A DNA stretch of 64,000 nucleotides, taken from NCBI GenBank assembly GCA_038326775.1, contig JBBQKJ010000005.1, positions 1 through 64,000 of the forward strand, written 5' to 3'. Each line of letters opens with the position of its first letter. Positions within the stretch are counted from its first letter, which is position 1. The position numbers were made by a program, and so were the translations under genes. The notes under the pieces are model-generated. The model ran no database searches, was not told the DNA's origin, and worked only from the letters and a program-made list of their open reading frames with translations. Below are positions 42,948-52,026 of the stretch, piece after piece. The stretch is from DYIU01 sp038326775 (GTDB taxonomy: Bacteria; Actinomycetota; Geothermincolia; Fen-727; Anoxymicrobiaceae).

Positions 42948-43349
42948 TCACAACATCGGCGTCGCTGAAACATCCGCGCCGCAGTAGGCGCAGAAACACG
43001 AGGTCACGGGTATCAGGTTCTGGCACCCGCCGCAGACCTTGCTGCGCACTGGCCCCTGCTCCGGGGGCGGTTCGGGCAAAGGCTCGTGCCGTGCCGGAGG
43101 CGCTTGCCGGTGCTGCTCGGGTGGCGGGTAAGGCGGAAGATAAACCGACTCCCGCCTTGCGGGTTTTATAACGTACAAGACTATGATACCGACAATACCG
43201 CCGAAGAACCCCGCCACGAAACCGAGCCAGAAGTTATAACCTTTGCCCTGCGCCAGCTTTCCGCCCCAGAGACCCAGCGCAGCCCAGATCACGAACGTGA
43301 ACAGGTATATCCCGATCACCAGACTCGTCGAGACACCGTTGTTCTCCAT
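42948..43349 (-). CDS. Two-helix membrane protein with C-terminal zinc ribbon
   Basis: About 133 residues from ATG 43349 (AGGAGG upstream; a GTG one codon earlier is possible). Two transmembrane helices (about 11-33 and 42-64), a proline-rich linker (YLPPYPPPEQ, EPPPEQGP), and a C-terminal zinc ribbon CGGCQNLIPVTSCFCAYCG. Such proteins are common in actinobacteria and of unknown function. It is monocistronic, ending at the bidirectional terminator. A TATAGT in the upstream gap (about 43387-43392, minus strand) may be its -10. Confidence 0.8.
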   Translation of the reverse strand: MENNGVSTSLVIGIYLFTFVIWAALGLWGGKLAQGKGYNFWLGFVAGFFGGIVGIIVLYVIKPARRESVYLPPYPPPEQHRQAPPARHEPLPEPPPEQGPVRSKVCGGCQNLIPVTSCFCAYCGADVSATPML

Positions 43350-43477
43350 CACTCCTCCTGGTGTTGGCCTTCAACGGGTTTTCACTATAGCATTATCGTG
43401 CCGGTTAGACACGCTGCTCGAGCGAGGAGTCTCTCGGCTCCTTAGAGGCTGTTTTGCGACGGGGGGATGAGAAGAAC

Positions 43478-44500
43478 ATGAAAAGGATACTCGCGCTCTC
43501 GCCGCTGCCCGGACAGCTCATCGAGGCACTTCTCAAGGGGAGCGCCGCGGGTGAGGATGTTGGCGAGGTGGAGGCCGTGAAGTACGAGGGCGAGCGCAGG
43601 GAGGAACTGCTCGAAGCCGTCGCCTCCGCCGACATCATCATCGGCGATTACACCTACCACCACGAGATGGACGCCGGGGTGATGCGTGCGGCGGCGCCTT
43701 GCCTTCTCATACAGCAGCCTTCCGTTGGCTACCAGCATCTCGATATCGAAGCGGCCGCCGACAACGGGATACCGGTCGCCAACGCGGCCGGCGCTAACGC
43801 CATCTCCGTCGCCGAGCATACGATCATGGGCGTTCTCGCCTGTCTCAAGAAGCTCGTGCTCCAGCAGGAGAAGACCGAGCGGGGCGAGTGGGCGCAGGAC
43901 GAGATGGCTCAATACGGGGTGTTCGAGCTTTACGGAAAGGTGCTGGGCATAATCGGTCTGGGCCGCATCGGCAGAGAGGTCGCGGTCCGCGCCGGAGTGT
44001 TCGGCTGCTCTATCATCTACTACGACACAAACCGACTGGACGAACAGCGGGAGAGCGAGTTGGCGGCGGCCTTCAGGCCGCTCGACGACCTGGTCGCCGA
44101 AGCTGACATAATCTGCCTCCACACACCCCTGACCCCTGAAACCAGGCTCTTGATAAACGCCCGGCGCATCGCCATGATGAAGCCGGGCGCGATACTGGTG
44201 AACGTCGCGCGGGGGGAAGTCATCGACGAGAAGGCCGTCGCGACGGCGCTCGAGGAAGGCCGGCTGGCCGGGGCGGCCATAGACGTCTTCTCCGAGGAGC
44301 CGGTGCCTCTCGACAACCCTCTCCTCAAGGCTCCTAACGTGGTCCTGACTCCCCACACGGCCGGCGCCACGAACGAGTCGCGCATGCGCATCATCGGTGT
44401 GGCGATGGGCAATATCGTTAAGGTGCTCAAGGGCGAGGTACCTCAAAACATAGTGAACGGCGTGGAGCCGGATTTCGACAAGAACATCCCCTCACCCTGA
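43478..44500 (+). CDS. D-isomer-specific 2-hydroxyacid dehydrogenase
   Basis: NAD(P)-dependent reductase/dehydrogenase of the phosphoglycerate-dehydrogenase group. About 340 residues from ATG 43478 (MKRILALSPLPGQ); a TTG eight codons earlier is possible. Rossmann motif GIIGLGRIGREVA; catalytic Arg in LVNVARGEVID, Glu in AAIDVFSEEP and His in LTPHTAGAT. No ACT or other regulatory domain, so it is not a typical SerA. The nearby sugar operon suggests a role in handling a hydroxyacid or sugar acid product, but a 173-base gap separates them. Confidence 0.9.
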   Translation: MKRILALSPLPGQLIEALLKGSAAGEDVGEVEAVKYEGERREELLEAVASADIIIGDYTYHHEMDAGVMRAAAPCLLIQQPSVGYQHLDIEAAADNGIPVANAAGANAISVAEHTIMGVLACLKKLVLQQEKTERGEWAQDEMAQYGVFELYGKVLGIIGLGRIGREVAVRAGVFGCSIIYYDTNRLDEQRESELAAAFRPLDDLVAEADIICLHTPLTPETRLLINARRIAMMKPGAILVNVARGEVIDEKAVATALEEGRLAGAAIDVFSEEPVPLDNPLLKAPNVVLTPHTAGATNESRMRIIGVAMGNIVKVLKGEVPQNIVNGVEPDFDKNIPSP

Positions 44501-44673
44501 TTCCCTCCCGGAGAGGAGTCGGACATCGGTCCAACATCTTTGGTTCCCGCGGTTCCGGGTTGATGAGCCGGTGCGGGGTTTTGCGGAAAACGAAGAACGC
44601 ATCCCGCCCGTGTTGGAAACGCTTGATGTGGTGTAGAATCACGGTATTGGAAGCGTTATGTGGAGGGTTATTG

Positions 44674-45654
44674 ATGAAGGCGCTCGTGACCGGCGCCGCT
44701 GGTTTCATAGGTTCCAGCCTAACACCCGAATTGCTCAAAAGGGACATTGACGTCCGTGGGCTTGTGCTGCCCGGGGAGAACCCGGAGCGGCTCGAGGCGC
44801 AGGGGGTCGAGGTGCGCACCGGCGACATCACCGACCCCGGGAGCATCCGGGGCCTGTGCCGGGGAATAGACATAGTTTTCCACCTCGCCGGTCGCATCGC
44901 CTACTGGGGGCCGAGGAGGCTTTTCTTCGAGTCCATCGTTGAGGGCACGAGAAACGTCCTCGACGAAGCCTCGGGGAAGGTTACGCGGTTCGTCTACGCG
45001 AGTTCGGTCTGCGCCCTCGGGAGCGACAGGCACCTCCTGGGGCTCGGGGAAGAAGACCCCGTGAGAAAGACCGGCATACCGTACGCCGACGCCAAGCAGG
45101 AGGCGGAAAAGGTAGTATGGGAGTACCACGACAAGGGCGCGGTGAAGGGCACCGTCTTCAGGCCGGCGAACGTGGTCGGCCCGGGCAGCGTGTGGGTCAG
45201 GGACACTGTCGACAGCTTCCTCAACTCATCGGTTCCGCTCTTCGACCACGGCCGCTACAGCGCGAGCCTTGTCTATGTTGACAACCTGGTGGACGGCATA
45301 ATCCGGGCCGGGACGCTCGGCGTGGGGGCCGGCAGGACCTACCACTTCCGGGACGACTGGGACGTCACCTGGAAGGAGTACCTCACGGACCTGGGGGCCA
45401 TGGTGGGCAAGAGGCCCGCGGCGAGCCTGCCGTTCCGGCTCGTCTGGCCCGTGTCGTTCCTTTTCGAGAAGACCATGTCGGAGCTCAACAGGAAGCCGCC
45501 CGCCACCCGGCACATCGTTGGCCTGATGGGCAGGGACAACGACATCTTGAACGCGAGGGCCAAACAAGAGCTCGGCTGGGAAACGAAAGTCTCGTACAAA
45601 GAAGCCATGGAGAGGATCGAGGCCTGGGTACTCGCCGAGATGCTCGATCGATAG
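44674..45654 (+). CDS. NAD-dependent epimerase/dehydratase (extended SDR)
   Basis: 326 residues from ATG 44674, which has GGAGGG six bases ahead; upstream in-frame sequence is not coding. NAD motif VTGAAGFIGSSL, catalytic-type segment FVYASSVCALGS and YADAKQEAEKVV (the Tyr/Lys pair appears as YxxxK: Y-A-D-A-K). Acts on a sugar nucleotide or a sterol-like or flavonoid-like substrate in relatives; the actual one is unknown. It begins a run of same-strand genes for sugar metabolism (isomerase-like, kinase, aldolases), with only about 50 bases to the next gene, and is probably in their operon. Confidence 0.88.
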   Translation: MKALVTGAAGFIGSSLTPELLKRDIDVRGLVLPGENPERLEAQGVEVRTGDITDPGSIRGLCRGIDIVFHLAGRIAYWGPRRLFFESIVEGTRNVLDEASGKVTRFVYASSVCALGSDRHLLGLGEEDPVRKTGIPYADAKQEAEKVVWEYHDKGAVKGTVFRPANVVGPGSVWVRDTVDSFLNSSVPLFDHGRYSASLVYVDNLVDGIIRAGTLGVGAGRTYHFRDDWDVTWKEYLTDLGAMVGKRPAASLPFRLVWPVSFLFEKTMSELNRKPPATRHIVGLMGRDNDILNARAKQELGWETKVSYKEAMERIEAWVLAEMLDR

Positions 45655-45705
45655 GGCGGCCGGCGTCTGCCGATGCAAAGAGACTTCGATGGGAGTGAGG
45701 GTCGG

Positions 45706-47112
45706 ATGACTGAAACCGAAGGTGCGGCGCGAGGAGAACCGTTGTTCTCGGCCCCTATCGCTTTCGTGACCCTGATCGACCCGCGGGACGAGTTCTTCGA
45801 GAACTTCCTGTCGGCGAAGGGCGCGGACCTCAAGGAGCAGTTCCTGCTGGCGCACCAGTCCCTGAAGGAATCGCTCGCAGGCGAGGACCTGGTAGACCTG
45901 GGTGTCGTCGACAGGAGGGAAAAAGCCTACCGGGCGGCTGAAAAGGCCGTGGAATCGGACAGCGGCGGGCTGATCATAAACCTCCCCGGCTGGGCCCCTC
46001 CCGGTTGGGGTGGCGTCATGTCAGAACGGACAGGCCAACCCATCCTCATAAACGCTCCATTCGCGCTGTCGGGACCGATGGCGATGCGCGGGGAGCTGGA
46101 GGCGCTGGGCGCCGACTACGAGATATCCCTTGGCGAAGCCGAAAAGATCGAGCAGTTCGTCAACCGGGTCAAGGCCGGGAAGCTCCTTTCCTCACTTCGC
46201 GGCAAGAGGTTCGGCAGCGTGGGCGGCCTCTGCATGGACATGCACTACGCCGAGATAGCCTCAGCGCAGGCCCTCCTGGAATTCGGGCTGGAAGTCGTCC
46301 ACCTGGACGGGGCCGGGATCATCAGCCGCGCGGAGACTGTCAGCCCCGGGAGGCTTGATGCTTTCACGTCCCGCTTTAAAGAGGCGGCCGCCGAGTTTCC
46401 CATCGACAGCACGGGCATTCTCAAGAGGCAGTTATCGTTCTATCTCGCGCTCAAGGACATCCTTGAAGAAGAAGGTGTCGACTTCGCTTCCGTGAAGTGC
46501 CAGCCGGAGTTCTCGGACATCCACGGGGCGCTGTGTTTCGCGCCAGCCTTCCTCCCGCTTTCGCGCGACCTCGAGAACGACAAGAAGATGATACCCATGT
46601 CTTGCGAAGGCGACTTCTTCGCTTCCCTTGCCGGTTACCTTCTCATGCTGCTCTCCGGCGCGCCTCCCCTTTTCGCCGATTTCATCATGCCGCTCTTCGA
46701 GGAGGGCCTGCTCGCGCTGCAAAACTGCGGGGGCGCACCGCCGTGTTACGCGGGCGGGGGCGCTGACCCGGCGAAGAACCTCGGGGGGGTGCGCGTCGTG
46801 CCGAACGTGCAGGGGGCCAGCGGCTCCTACTGCATGGACTTCATGACGAAAGACATAGAGCACGTCACGCTTCTCGGGATGGGCAGGAGGCGATCGTCCT
46901 ACTGGGCGGGCTGCCACAGGGGCGAGGTGGTGAAAAGGGAGGATCTGAAGCCACTGCTCATGGACTGGCCGACGCTTTTTCTGAAGGTGGAAGACGCCAG
47001 GGCGTGCCTCCGGCATTTCTACACCCAGCACGTCTCGCTGGTGCCCGGCGATCATGTGTCAGTGCTCGAGGAGTTGAAGGCACTCGTGGAAGGCCGAAAC
47101 TCTGATGGGTAA
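45706..47112 (+). CDS. L-fucose/L-arabinose isomerase-like protein
   Basis: 468 residues from ATG 45706 (GAGGG ahead); ATG 45673 is an alternative. The FucI-like fold is suggested by an N-terminal domain and a C-terminal half with Glu/Asp metal-binding motifs: SVKCQPEFSD and IPMSCEGDFF (CEGD), followed by SGAPPLFADF. Such proteins interconvert aldoses and ketoses; several homologues have unknown or non-isomerase roles. It overlaps the PfkB kinase gene by eight bases, so the two are likely to act in sequence. The expected direction is aldose to ketose, then phosphorylation. Confidence 0.8.
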   Translation: MTETEGAARGEPLFSAPIAFVTLIDPRDEFFENFLSAKGADLKEQFLLAHQSLKESLAGEDLVDLGVVDRREKAYRAAEKAVESDSGGLIINLPGWAPPGWGGVMSERTGQPILINAPFALSGPMAMRGELEALGADYEISLGEAEKIEQFVNRVKAGKLLSSLRGKRFGSVGGLCMDMHYAEIASAQALLEFGLEVVHLDGAGIISRAETVSPGRLDAFTSRFKEAAAEFPIDSTGILKRQLSFYLALKDILEEEGVDFASVKCQPEFSDIHGALCFAPAFLPLSRDLENDKKMIPMSCEGDFFASLAGYLLMLLSGAPPLFADFIMPLFEEGLLALQNCGGAPPCYAGGGADPAKNLGGVRVVPNVQGASGSYCMDFMTKDIEHVTLLGMGRRRSSYWAGCHRGEVVKREDLKPLLMDWPTLFLKVEDARACLRHFYTQHVSLVPGDHVSVLEELKALVEGRNSDG

Positions 47113-48019
47113 ATACGTGCTCGGTATCGGCGTCTCGGTCGTGGACATAATCGGCAAGACGTTCGGGTTCCCCGAGCCGGACGGTTACTCGCTGCTGCTG
47201 GAGTACGACAGGCAGGTGGGAGGAATCGTATCGAACGCCCTCGTCTCCCTTTCCCGCCTGGGCATCCCCACGAAGTGGCTGGGCAAGGTGGGCGACGACG
47301 AGTTCGGGAGGATCATCCTCGAGGACATGCGGCGTGAAGGAGTCGAGCTCGAGGTCGAGACAGACCCTGTCGACCCGTCGCCGTTGAGCCTTATCATCGT
47401 GGACTCCCGGACGGGTTCACGAAGCATCAATTTTCGCCCCGGTTGCTCGTTCGCCTACGGACGGGAAGTGCCCGTAGAGGTGCTGAAGGGCGCGGAGATA
47501 ATCCACCTCGACGGCTTCTTTCCCGATGCGGCCATGCAGGCGGCGGCTTTCGGTCGGAGCACCGGTACGAAAGTGTCGGTCGACGCGGGCATGAAGTTCC
47601 CCGGACTCGAGGAGATGCTGGATAAAGTCGACATCTTCATACCGAGCCTCGCCGTGGCCAGGGAGCTTTCCGGAGAGCAACGCCCGGAAGACTGCCTGGG
47701 AAAGCTCGCGGAAATGGGTCCCGGTACGATAGTTATAACGATGGGGGCGGAAGGTAGTATCGGTCGCGAAGGCGCCCGGATTGTGAGCGCGGAAGCGATC
47801 GATGTTGACGTCGTGGATACCACGGGATGCGGAGACGCCTACCACGGCGGCTTCCTTTACGGAGAGCTGAAAGGCTGGGACCTTGGAGCCAGGATGCTGT
47901 TCGCGAGCGCTTACGCTTCGCTCAAGGCGACCCGCCTCGGCGGGAGGAAAGGCCTTCCGGACAGGGCGGAGATGAAGGAGTTCCTGCGCGAGAAGGAAAT
48001 AGGCCTGTCCACAGACTGA
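47105..48019 (+). CDS. PfkB-family carbohydrate kinase
   Basis: 304 residues of the ribokinase superfamily: N-terminal GIGVSVVDIIG, VGGIVSNALVSLSRLG for sugar binding, and the PfkB signature with the catalytic Asp as VDTTGCGDAYHGGF. ATP-dependent phosphorylation of a ketose or similar sugar. The Cys in DTTGCGD replaces the common Ala (DTxGAGD). Substrate is unknown; its position between an isomerase-like gene and aldolase genes suggests a ketose 1- or 6-phosphate product destined for aldol cleavage. Confidence 0.9.
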   Translation: MGKYVLGIGVSVVDIIGKTFGFPEPDGYSLLLEYDRQVGGIVSNALVSLSRLGIPTKWLGKVGDDEFGRIILEDMRREGVELEVETDPVDPSPLSLIIVDSRTGSRSINFRPGCSFAYGREVPVEVLKGAEIIHLDGFFPDAAMQAAAFGRSTGTKVSVDAGMKFPGLEEMLDKVDIFIPSLAVARELSGEQRPEDCLGKLAEMGPGTIVITMGAEGSIGREGARIVSAEAIDVDVVDTTGCGDAYHGGFLYGELKGWDLGARMLFASAYASLKATRLGGRKGLPDRAEMKEFLREKEIGLSTD

Positions 48020-48026
48020 AGGCGGG

Positions 48027-48593
48027 ATGATGGAAGGAATCCGGATAAGATCGAGCAGGTTTACGTGCGAGGGTTCGCGGCTCGTTGACCTGACCCTCGG
48101 GGTTGAACACGAGTCCGGCCCAGGCGCCTACATAGCGTATCCCTACCAGGTCGAACGCCTCACCGCAAAGCCTGCGGATGCGTTCGGCATTTTCCTTCTC
48201 ATACGTCTCAGCTCCTGGGATGGCGAAAGAGTCTCGCTCCTCTACGACCCCCGCACGGTCCCGTTCTTCGGCGGTGACGGTTGCCTGGTTGACCTGGTCG
48301 CGGGGCATGGTGACAGGCCGGAGATCGAGTCCCTCGCGATACTGAGCGGCGCGAGGCGAGAGGCGCACTCCCTGGGGCTTCCGGTCGTCTGCCGGGTCAT
48401 CTTCAATCCCGGGCCGTACCTCGAGGATATTGCCAACTGCCTCAACGTGCACCTGACCATCGCCGAGGAGATGGGGGCGGACGCCGTCATCCTGCCACGG
48501 GTTGCCGAGGGCGAGCTCGCGAGGTTGAGAAGGCCCATGGTCCCGTATTTCCGTACCGTGACTGAAGGAATATACGAAAGCAGGCCGATTTGA
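48027..48593 (+). CDS. Aldolase-like protein lacking the Schiff-base lysine
   Basis: 188 residues. The C-terminal half resembles the DeoC/LacD/FbaB class I aldolase barrel (HSLGLPVVCRVIF, then EEMGADAVILPR). At the point where the neighbouring aldolase has its lysine (SALKVPF), this protein has DAVILPR, Ile in place of Lys. It is about 80 residues shorter than that protein. It is therefore unlikely to be an active class I aldolase by itself and may be a structural or regulatory partner. Its stop overlaps the aldolase start (TTGA), which implies stoichiometric production. I do not recognise a named family. Confidence 0.7.
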   Translation: MMEGIRIRSSRFTCEGSRLVDLTLGVEHESGPGAYIAYPYQVERLTAKPADAFGIFLLIRLSSWDGERVSLLYDPRTVPFFGGDGCLVDLVAGHGDRPEIESLAILSGARREAHSLGLPVVCRVIFNPGPYLEDIANCLNVHLTIAEEMGADAVILPRVAEGELARLRRPMVPYFRTVTEGIYESRPI

Positions 48594-49390
48594 AAGGGAA
48601 GGAGATCAGGTTAACCAGGCTTAGAGGCGCCGGCGACGGCAGGAGCTTCGTCGTCGCGGCCGACCACCCCTTCCTTACGGGCCCCTCAAAAGGTACATCC
48701 GACCTTGGGGAGACGCTTGCAAAAGTCGTCAGGGGGAAGCCCGACGCGATACTCCTCGGGCTGAGCAGGGCGCGTCAGCTGGCGCACCTGTTCGAAGGGC
48801 GCCGGGGCCCCGCGCTCATCGTCAGGGCCGACTGGTTCAGCGCGCCCCGCATCTTCTCGGATCACGCTCCGCTGCACAGCATCGAGAAATTCATCGCCGC
48901 CTCGGCCGAGGAAGCTTTCGCGGCCGGGGCCGAAGCGGTCATGGCCTACTACCTGGCCGGCCTCACGCCCGCCTTCGAGGAGGTATGCTGGGCACAGGTG
49001 TGCGGGCTCCTGGCGGAGTGCGAAAGCCTGGGGCTCCCCCTGATCGTGGAACCGTTGATCGGCAACCTCGCCCTCCCCCCGGAAGGAAAGAACGAGCTGC
49101 TGCTCGAAGCCTGCAGGGTGATAGCGGGTCTCGGCGCCTCGGCGCTGAAGGTCCCTTTCGTTGACGACGCCGGCCTGAAGGCGCTCACCGGCGAAGTCGA
49201 TATCCCCGTGTGGGTGCTCGGCGGGGAAAAGGTCGAAGAGGACGTCGCCTGCGAGATGGCGAGGAAATACATCTCCCTGGGCGCGGACGGCATTGTCTTC
49301 GGCCGAAACGTGATCCAGTCGGACGACCCCGAGAAGACAGGCCTGAGACTCAGGGAAATAGTGCACGGAAGCCGGGGCGCAGCCTCCTGA
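48590..49390 (+). CDS. Class I aldolase, DeoC/LacD/FbaB type
   Basis: 266 residues, TTG start overlapping the previous stop. (beta/alpha)8-barrel with VVAADHPF near the N-terminus, Schiff-base Lys in GASALKVPF (K187), and a C-terminal phosphate-binding GADGIVFGRNV. Probably cleaves the phosphorylated ketose made by the upstream kinase to a triose phosphate and an aldehyde. Relatives handle tagatose 1,6-bisphosphate, sulfofructose phosphate or autoinducer-2 derivatives, so the substrate cannot be named. The last gene of the operon, convergent with the glycosyltransferase gene 39 bases away. Confidence 0.85.
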   Translation: MKGKEIRLTRLRGAGDGRSFVVAADHPFLTGPSKGTSDLGETLAKVVRGKPDAILLGLSRARQLAHLFEGRRGPALIVRADWFSAPRIFSDHAPLHSIEKFIAASAEEAFAAGAEAVMAYYLAGLTPAFEEVCWAQVCGLLAECESLGLPLIVEPLIGNLALPPEGKNELLLEACRVIAGLGASALKVPFVDDAGLKALTGEVDIPVWVLGGEKVEEDVACEMARKYISLGADGIVFGRNVIQSDDPEKTGLRLREIVHGSRGAAS

Positions 49391-49429
49391 TCCACCTCAA
49401 CCCGCTCTCCCGATGACCTCGGGGCGCTC

Positions 49430-50671
49430 TCACGCGCACGCTTCCCGGGCCTTCTCCCAGTAGAAACGAAGGTACTCCTTCAGGGCCTCGAACGTCTCGG
49501 CGGTGCGCTCCACCTCGATCTCCGACTCGAAGGACGTAAGGTCCCCGGTCTTCTTGACGAAATGAGCGGTTCGCGCGCAGAACAAGGGCATCAGCGCGTC
49601 GGTCACGACGTCACAGTCCAGGGGGCCGAAGTTGTAAGCTACGGCGAAGTCGTACACGGAGCGCACCCAGAGGCCGCTCGAGAACTCGTAATCTGCCTCA
49701 GCGAGCCGGTGCGCCTTTTCGACCTGCTTGAAATTCTCTCTCCGCAATATCAACCGCCAGAGGCTCTCCAGCTCCTCGAAGCCTCTGTGGAAGTGGTCGA
49801 GGAGGTTCTCGAACGAGACCTCCGCCACCTCGGGCTCGTCTTCGCACTCCTCGCCCAGCACCGGCGCCGGCTTCGAGCCGCGGATCTCCCTCCAGTTATG
49901 CTCGTAATCACGCATAAGGTCGAACATGGTGGCGGTCACCTGGTGGAACATCGCCCCGAGATCGCTTCCCGGGTCTTTGTTGTTGTGCAGCTTCAACCCC
50001 ATGCACGCCTGGCAGACGCGGAATCCCTCGTTGATCGCGAGGGTGGTCATCCAGATATCGATACCGAAGCGCGCGATATGTGTATCCCAGACATCGCGCC
50101 TGGAGTAAACAGCGGCGAGCTTCCCCGAAAACCCGAAATCGCCACCAATAGGCTGCCTGATACGCTTCCCGTACAGGGCGCGCGTAAGCGGGTAGGCGAG
50201 CGAGTTGGTGATGGTCCCATCGTACTTGTAGCGCAGGTAATGCGGGCTCACGAAGTCGAACCTCTCCTCGACGACAGGGCCGCCCAGGTACTTTATCCAC
50301 TCCGGAGTGATGCTGCGGAGGTCCGAATCCACTACGACGCAGGCCTTCACGCCCAGGCGGGTGGCTATCTCGAAGATGGTGTTGAAAGCGCTGCCCTTTC
50401 CGGCGATGCCGCGGTATGGGGTGACTATTTTGCTCACCTGCGGTGGGACCGGGGTCGAGAGCACCACGTCGCGCGTACGGTCGGTCGAACCTCCGTCGGA
50501 GTTCACCAGAACCGGCTTCATGCCCGGGAAGTACTTGACCATGCCGTTGGCGGCCTGCTTCACCACGTATGATATCGTGTCGGCGTTTCTGAACGAAGGT
50601 ATGCCGACCAGTATGTCGGCTTTGCCTATTCTCTCGATATCCTCGATGACCGCTTGCTCTAGTATCGTCAA
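49430..50671 (-). CDS. GT-A glycosyltransferase, GT2/GT81-like
   Basis: 413 residues. N-terminal nucleotide-sugar domain VGIPSFRNADTISYVV, SDGGSTDRTRDVV, and DxD-type VVVDSDLRSI. The later RQPIGGDFGFSG resembles the acceptor-loop motif of GT81 enzymes such as glucosyl-3-phosphoglycerate synthase. A C-terminal helical region (about 270-413) is larger than in simple GT2 enzymes. It may make a glycerate-type compatible solute or a polysaccharide; neither is proven. It and the next gene form a glycosyltransferase pair downstream of hisC. No membrane segment. Confidence 0.82.
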   Translation of the reverse strand: MTILEQAVIEDIERIGKADILVGIPSFRNADTISYVVKQAANGMVKYFPGMKPVLVNSDGGSTDRTRDVVLSTPVPPQVSKIVTPYRGIAGKGSAFNTIFEIATRLGVKACVVVDSDLRSITPEWIKYLGGPVVEERFDFVSPHYLRYKYDGTITNSLAYPLTRALYGKRIRQPIGGDFGFSGKLAAVYSRRDVWDTHIARFGIDIWMTTLAINEGFRVCQACMGLKLHNNKDPGSDLGAMFHQVTATMFDLMRDYEHNWREIRGSKPAPVLGEECEDEPEVAEVSFENLLDHFHRGFEELESLWRLILRRENFKQVEKAHRLAEADYEFSSGLWVRSVYDFAVAYNFGPLDCDVVTDALMPLFCARTAHFVKKTGDLTSFESEIEVERTAETFEALKEYLRFYWEKAREACA

Positions 50672-50790
50672 TTGCCCAACTCTGTATTTATCGGCGTCGA
50701 TATACTATTCGCCACTGTTGCGGAGCTTCTTGCCTCGCGGCGCTTCGATCTTATTGACCGGCCCGACCTGCCCTGGACTCAGGCTCCGCC

Positions 50791-52002
50791 TCACATGCCT
50801 GCGAGCAGGTCCTCCGACAGGGTCTCGTCGTCGGCCAGGAAGCCCATGAGCTTCTCCCAGCGGGCCTGGCAATCGAGGTACCACCGGAACGGGTCGTGCC
50901 TCGGCGGCGCGTCGAAGCGAGCCAGCTTTATGTTGCGCATGCTCTCGGTGAAGCCGAAGCTGTCGTTCTGCTGCATGTAATTAAGGCCCATCAGGACCGA
51001 GGTCCTGAACACCATGTCTTCCAGGTCGTCCCGCATGCACCCGCCGGGATAGGGGTCGAGCTCATCGACCTCCACGCGGCGCAGGCCCTCGACCTGCACC
51101 TGCCGGCGAAGTTTCTCCCGGGCGTAGACGAATCGGTAGATGTTCTCCCTGAAGTGCTGCCAGGACGGCACCTTTGTCTTTGGGGGCAGGTGCTTGATCG
51201 AAAGCTCACGGTCTAGCAGGAAATCAATGTCGAAGAACTTGCAGTTGGTGAGGAAATCTATGTCCTCACCTCTTCTGACGTTGGGGTCGAACGCCACCTT
51301 GCGGAAGACCCGGCGGTGGATGAGCATGTTGCCCCCGAACACGAACGGGGTGGGCTTGAGCCTGGGCTCCTCCCCTATTATCATGAAAGCCTCGTTCATG
51401 AGGCGCTCCATTGGCCACTCGGTCATCCACCAGTCCACGGGCGGCGGCAGCAGGTAGCGCCCCTCCGGGCCAAGGTAGTAGCCCGCGACAGCGCCCACAA
51501 ACCTGCCCTCATGCTCGGTGCCGATCGTCTCGAAGACCTTGTCCATATACGCGGGGTCTTCGTAGACCTGGTCGTCGTCGAAGAGGACGGCGACCTCTGA
51601 GCGGGCGAGTTCGGCCGAGATAAGGCACATGTTTCTTATGTTTGAATAACCAGTGAGAGAGACCAGTTCGGACGGTATGTCAACTGCGGACAGGGCGAGC
51701 CTCTTCCTTATCCTGCTTTCGAAGCTGTGCGAGACGACCGCCACCGGGTAGCTGTCACGGAACGGCTCGGCTATCTTCCTGACCTTCTCCTCGACGTCGG
51801 CCGCTATCTCGCTGTTCGTGGCACAGGCCAGGACCACTACGTTGAAGTCGCGGTTCTCGAGCACTTCGATGCTCGCGAGCGAGCGGCCCAGCGTTCCATC
51901 GAAGTCGAGTGGGGTGGGATGGTCGTAGACAGCATCCTCGAGGTCGAGGGGCTCCTTCGATGAGCGTCCCCAGTAAGACGGTATCACGATGGTTGCGCGC
52001 AC
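50791..52002 (-). CDS. Glycosyltransferase-like protein (GT-A fold), unusual family
   Basis: 403 residues. N-terminal IVIPSYWGRS, VLACATN, and a DDD catalytic motif in VAVLFDDDQVYEDPAYMDKV, plus RGEDIDFLTN in the position of the ED motif of GT2 enzymes. The WWMTEWPMERLMNEAF stretch is unusual. No transmembrane segment. It is separated from the other glycosyltransferase gene by 119 bases in which I see no structure of note. Probably acts in the same pathway. Confidence 0.78.
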   Translation of the reverse strand: MRATIVIPSYWGRSSKEPLDLEDAVYDHPTPLDFDGTLGRSLASIEVLENRDFNVVVLACATNSEIAADVEEKVRKIAEPFRDSYPVAVVSHSFESRIRKRLALSAVDIPSELVSLTGYSNIRNMCLISAELARSEVAVLFDDDQVYEDPAYMDKVFETIGTEHEGRFVGAVAGYYLGPEGRYLLPPPVDWWMTEWPMERLMNEAFMIIGEEPRLKPTPFVFGGNMLIHRRVFRKVAFDPNVRRGEDIDFLTNCKFFDIDFLLDRELSIKHLPPKTKVPSWQHFRENIYRFVYAREKLRRQVQVEGLRRVEVDELDPYPGGCMRDDLEDMVFRTSVLMGLNYMQQNDSFGFTESMRNIKLARFDAPPRHDPFRWYLDCQARWEKLMGFLADDETLSEDLLAGM

Positions 52003-52026
52003 CTTACTCTCCCTTCCACTGGTGTC

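Noticed and set aside
43442..44446. 334-codon minus-strand ORF opposite the hydroxyacid dehydrogenase
   Set aside because: The plus strand has all dehydrogenase motifs in order; the opposite frame is a shadow with no family features.
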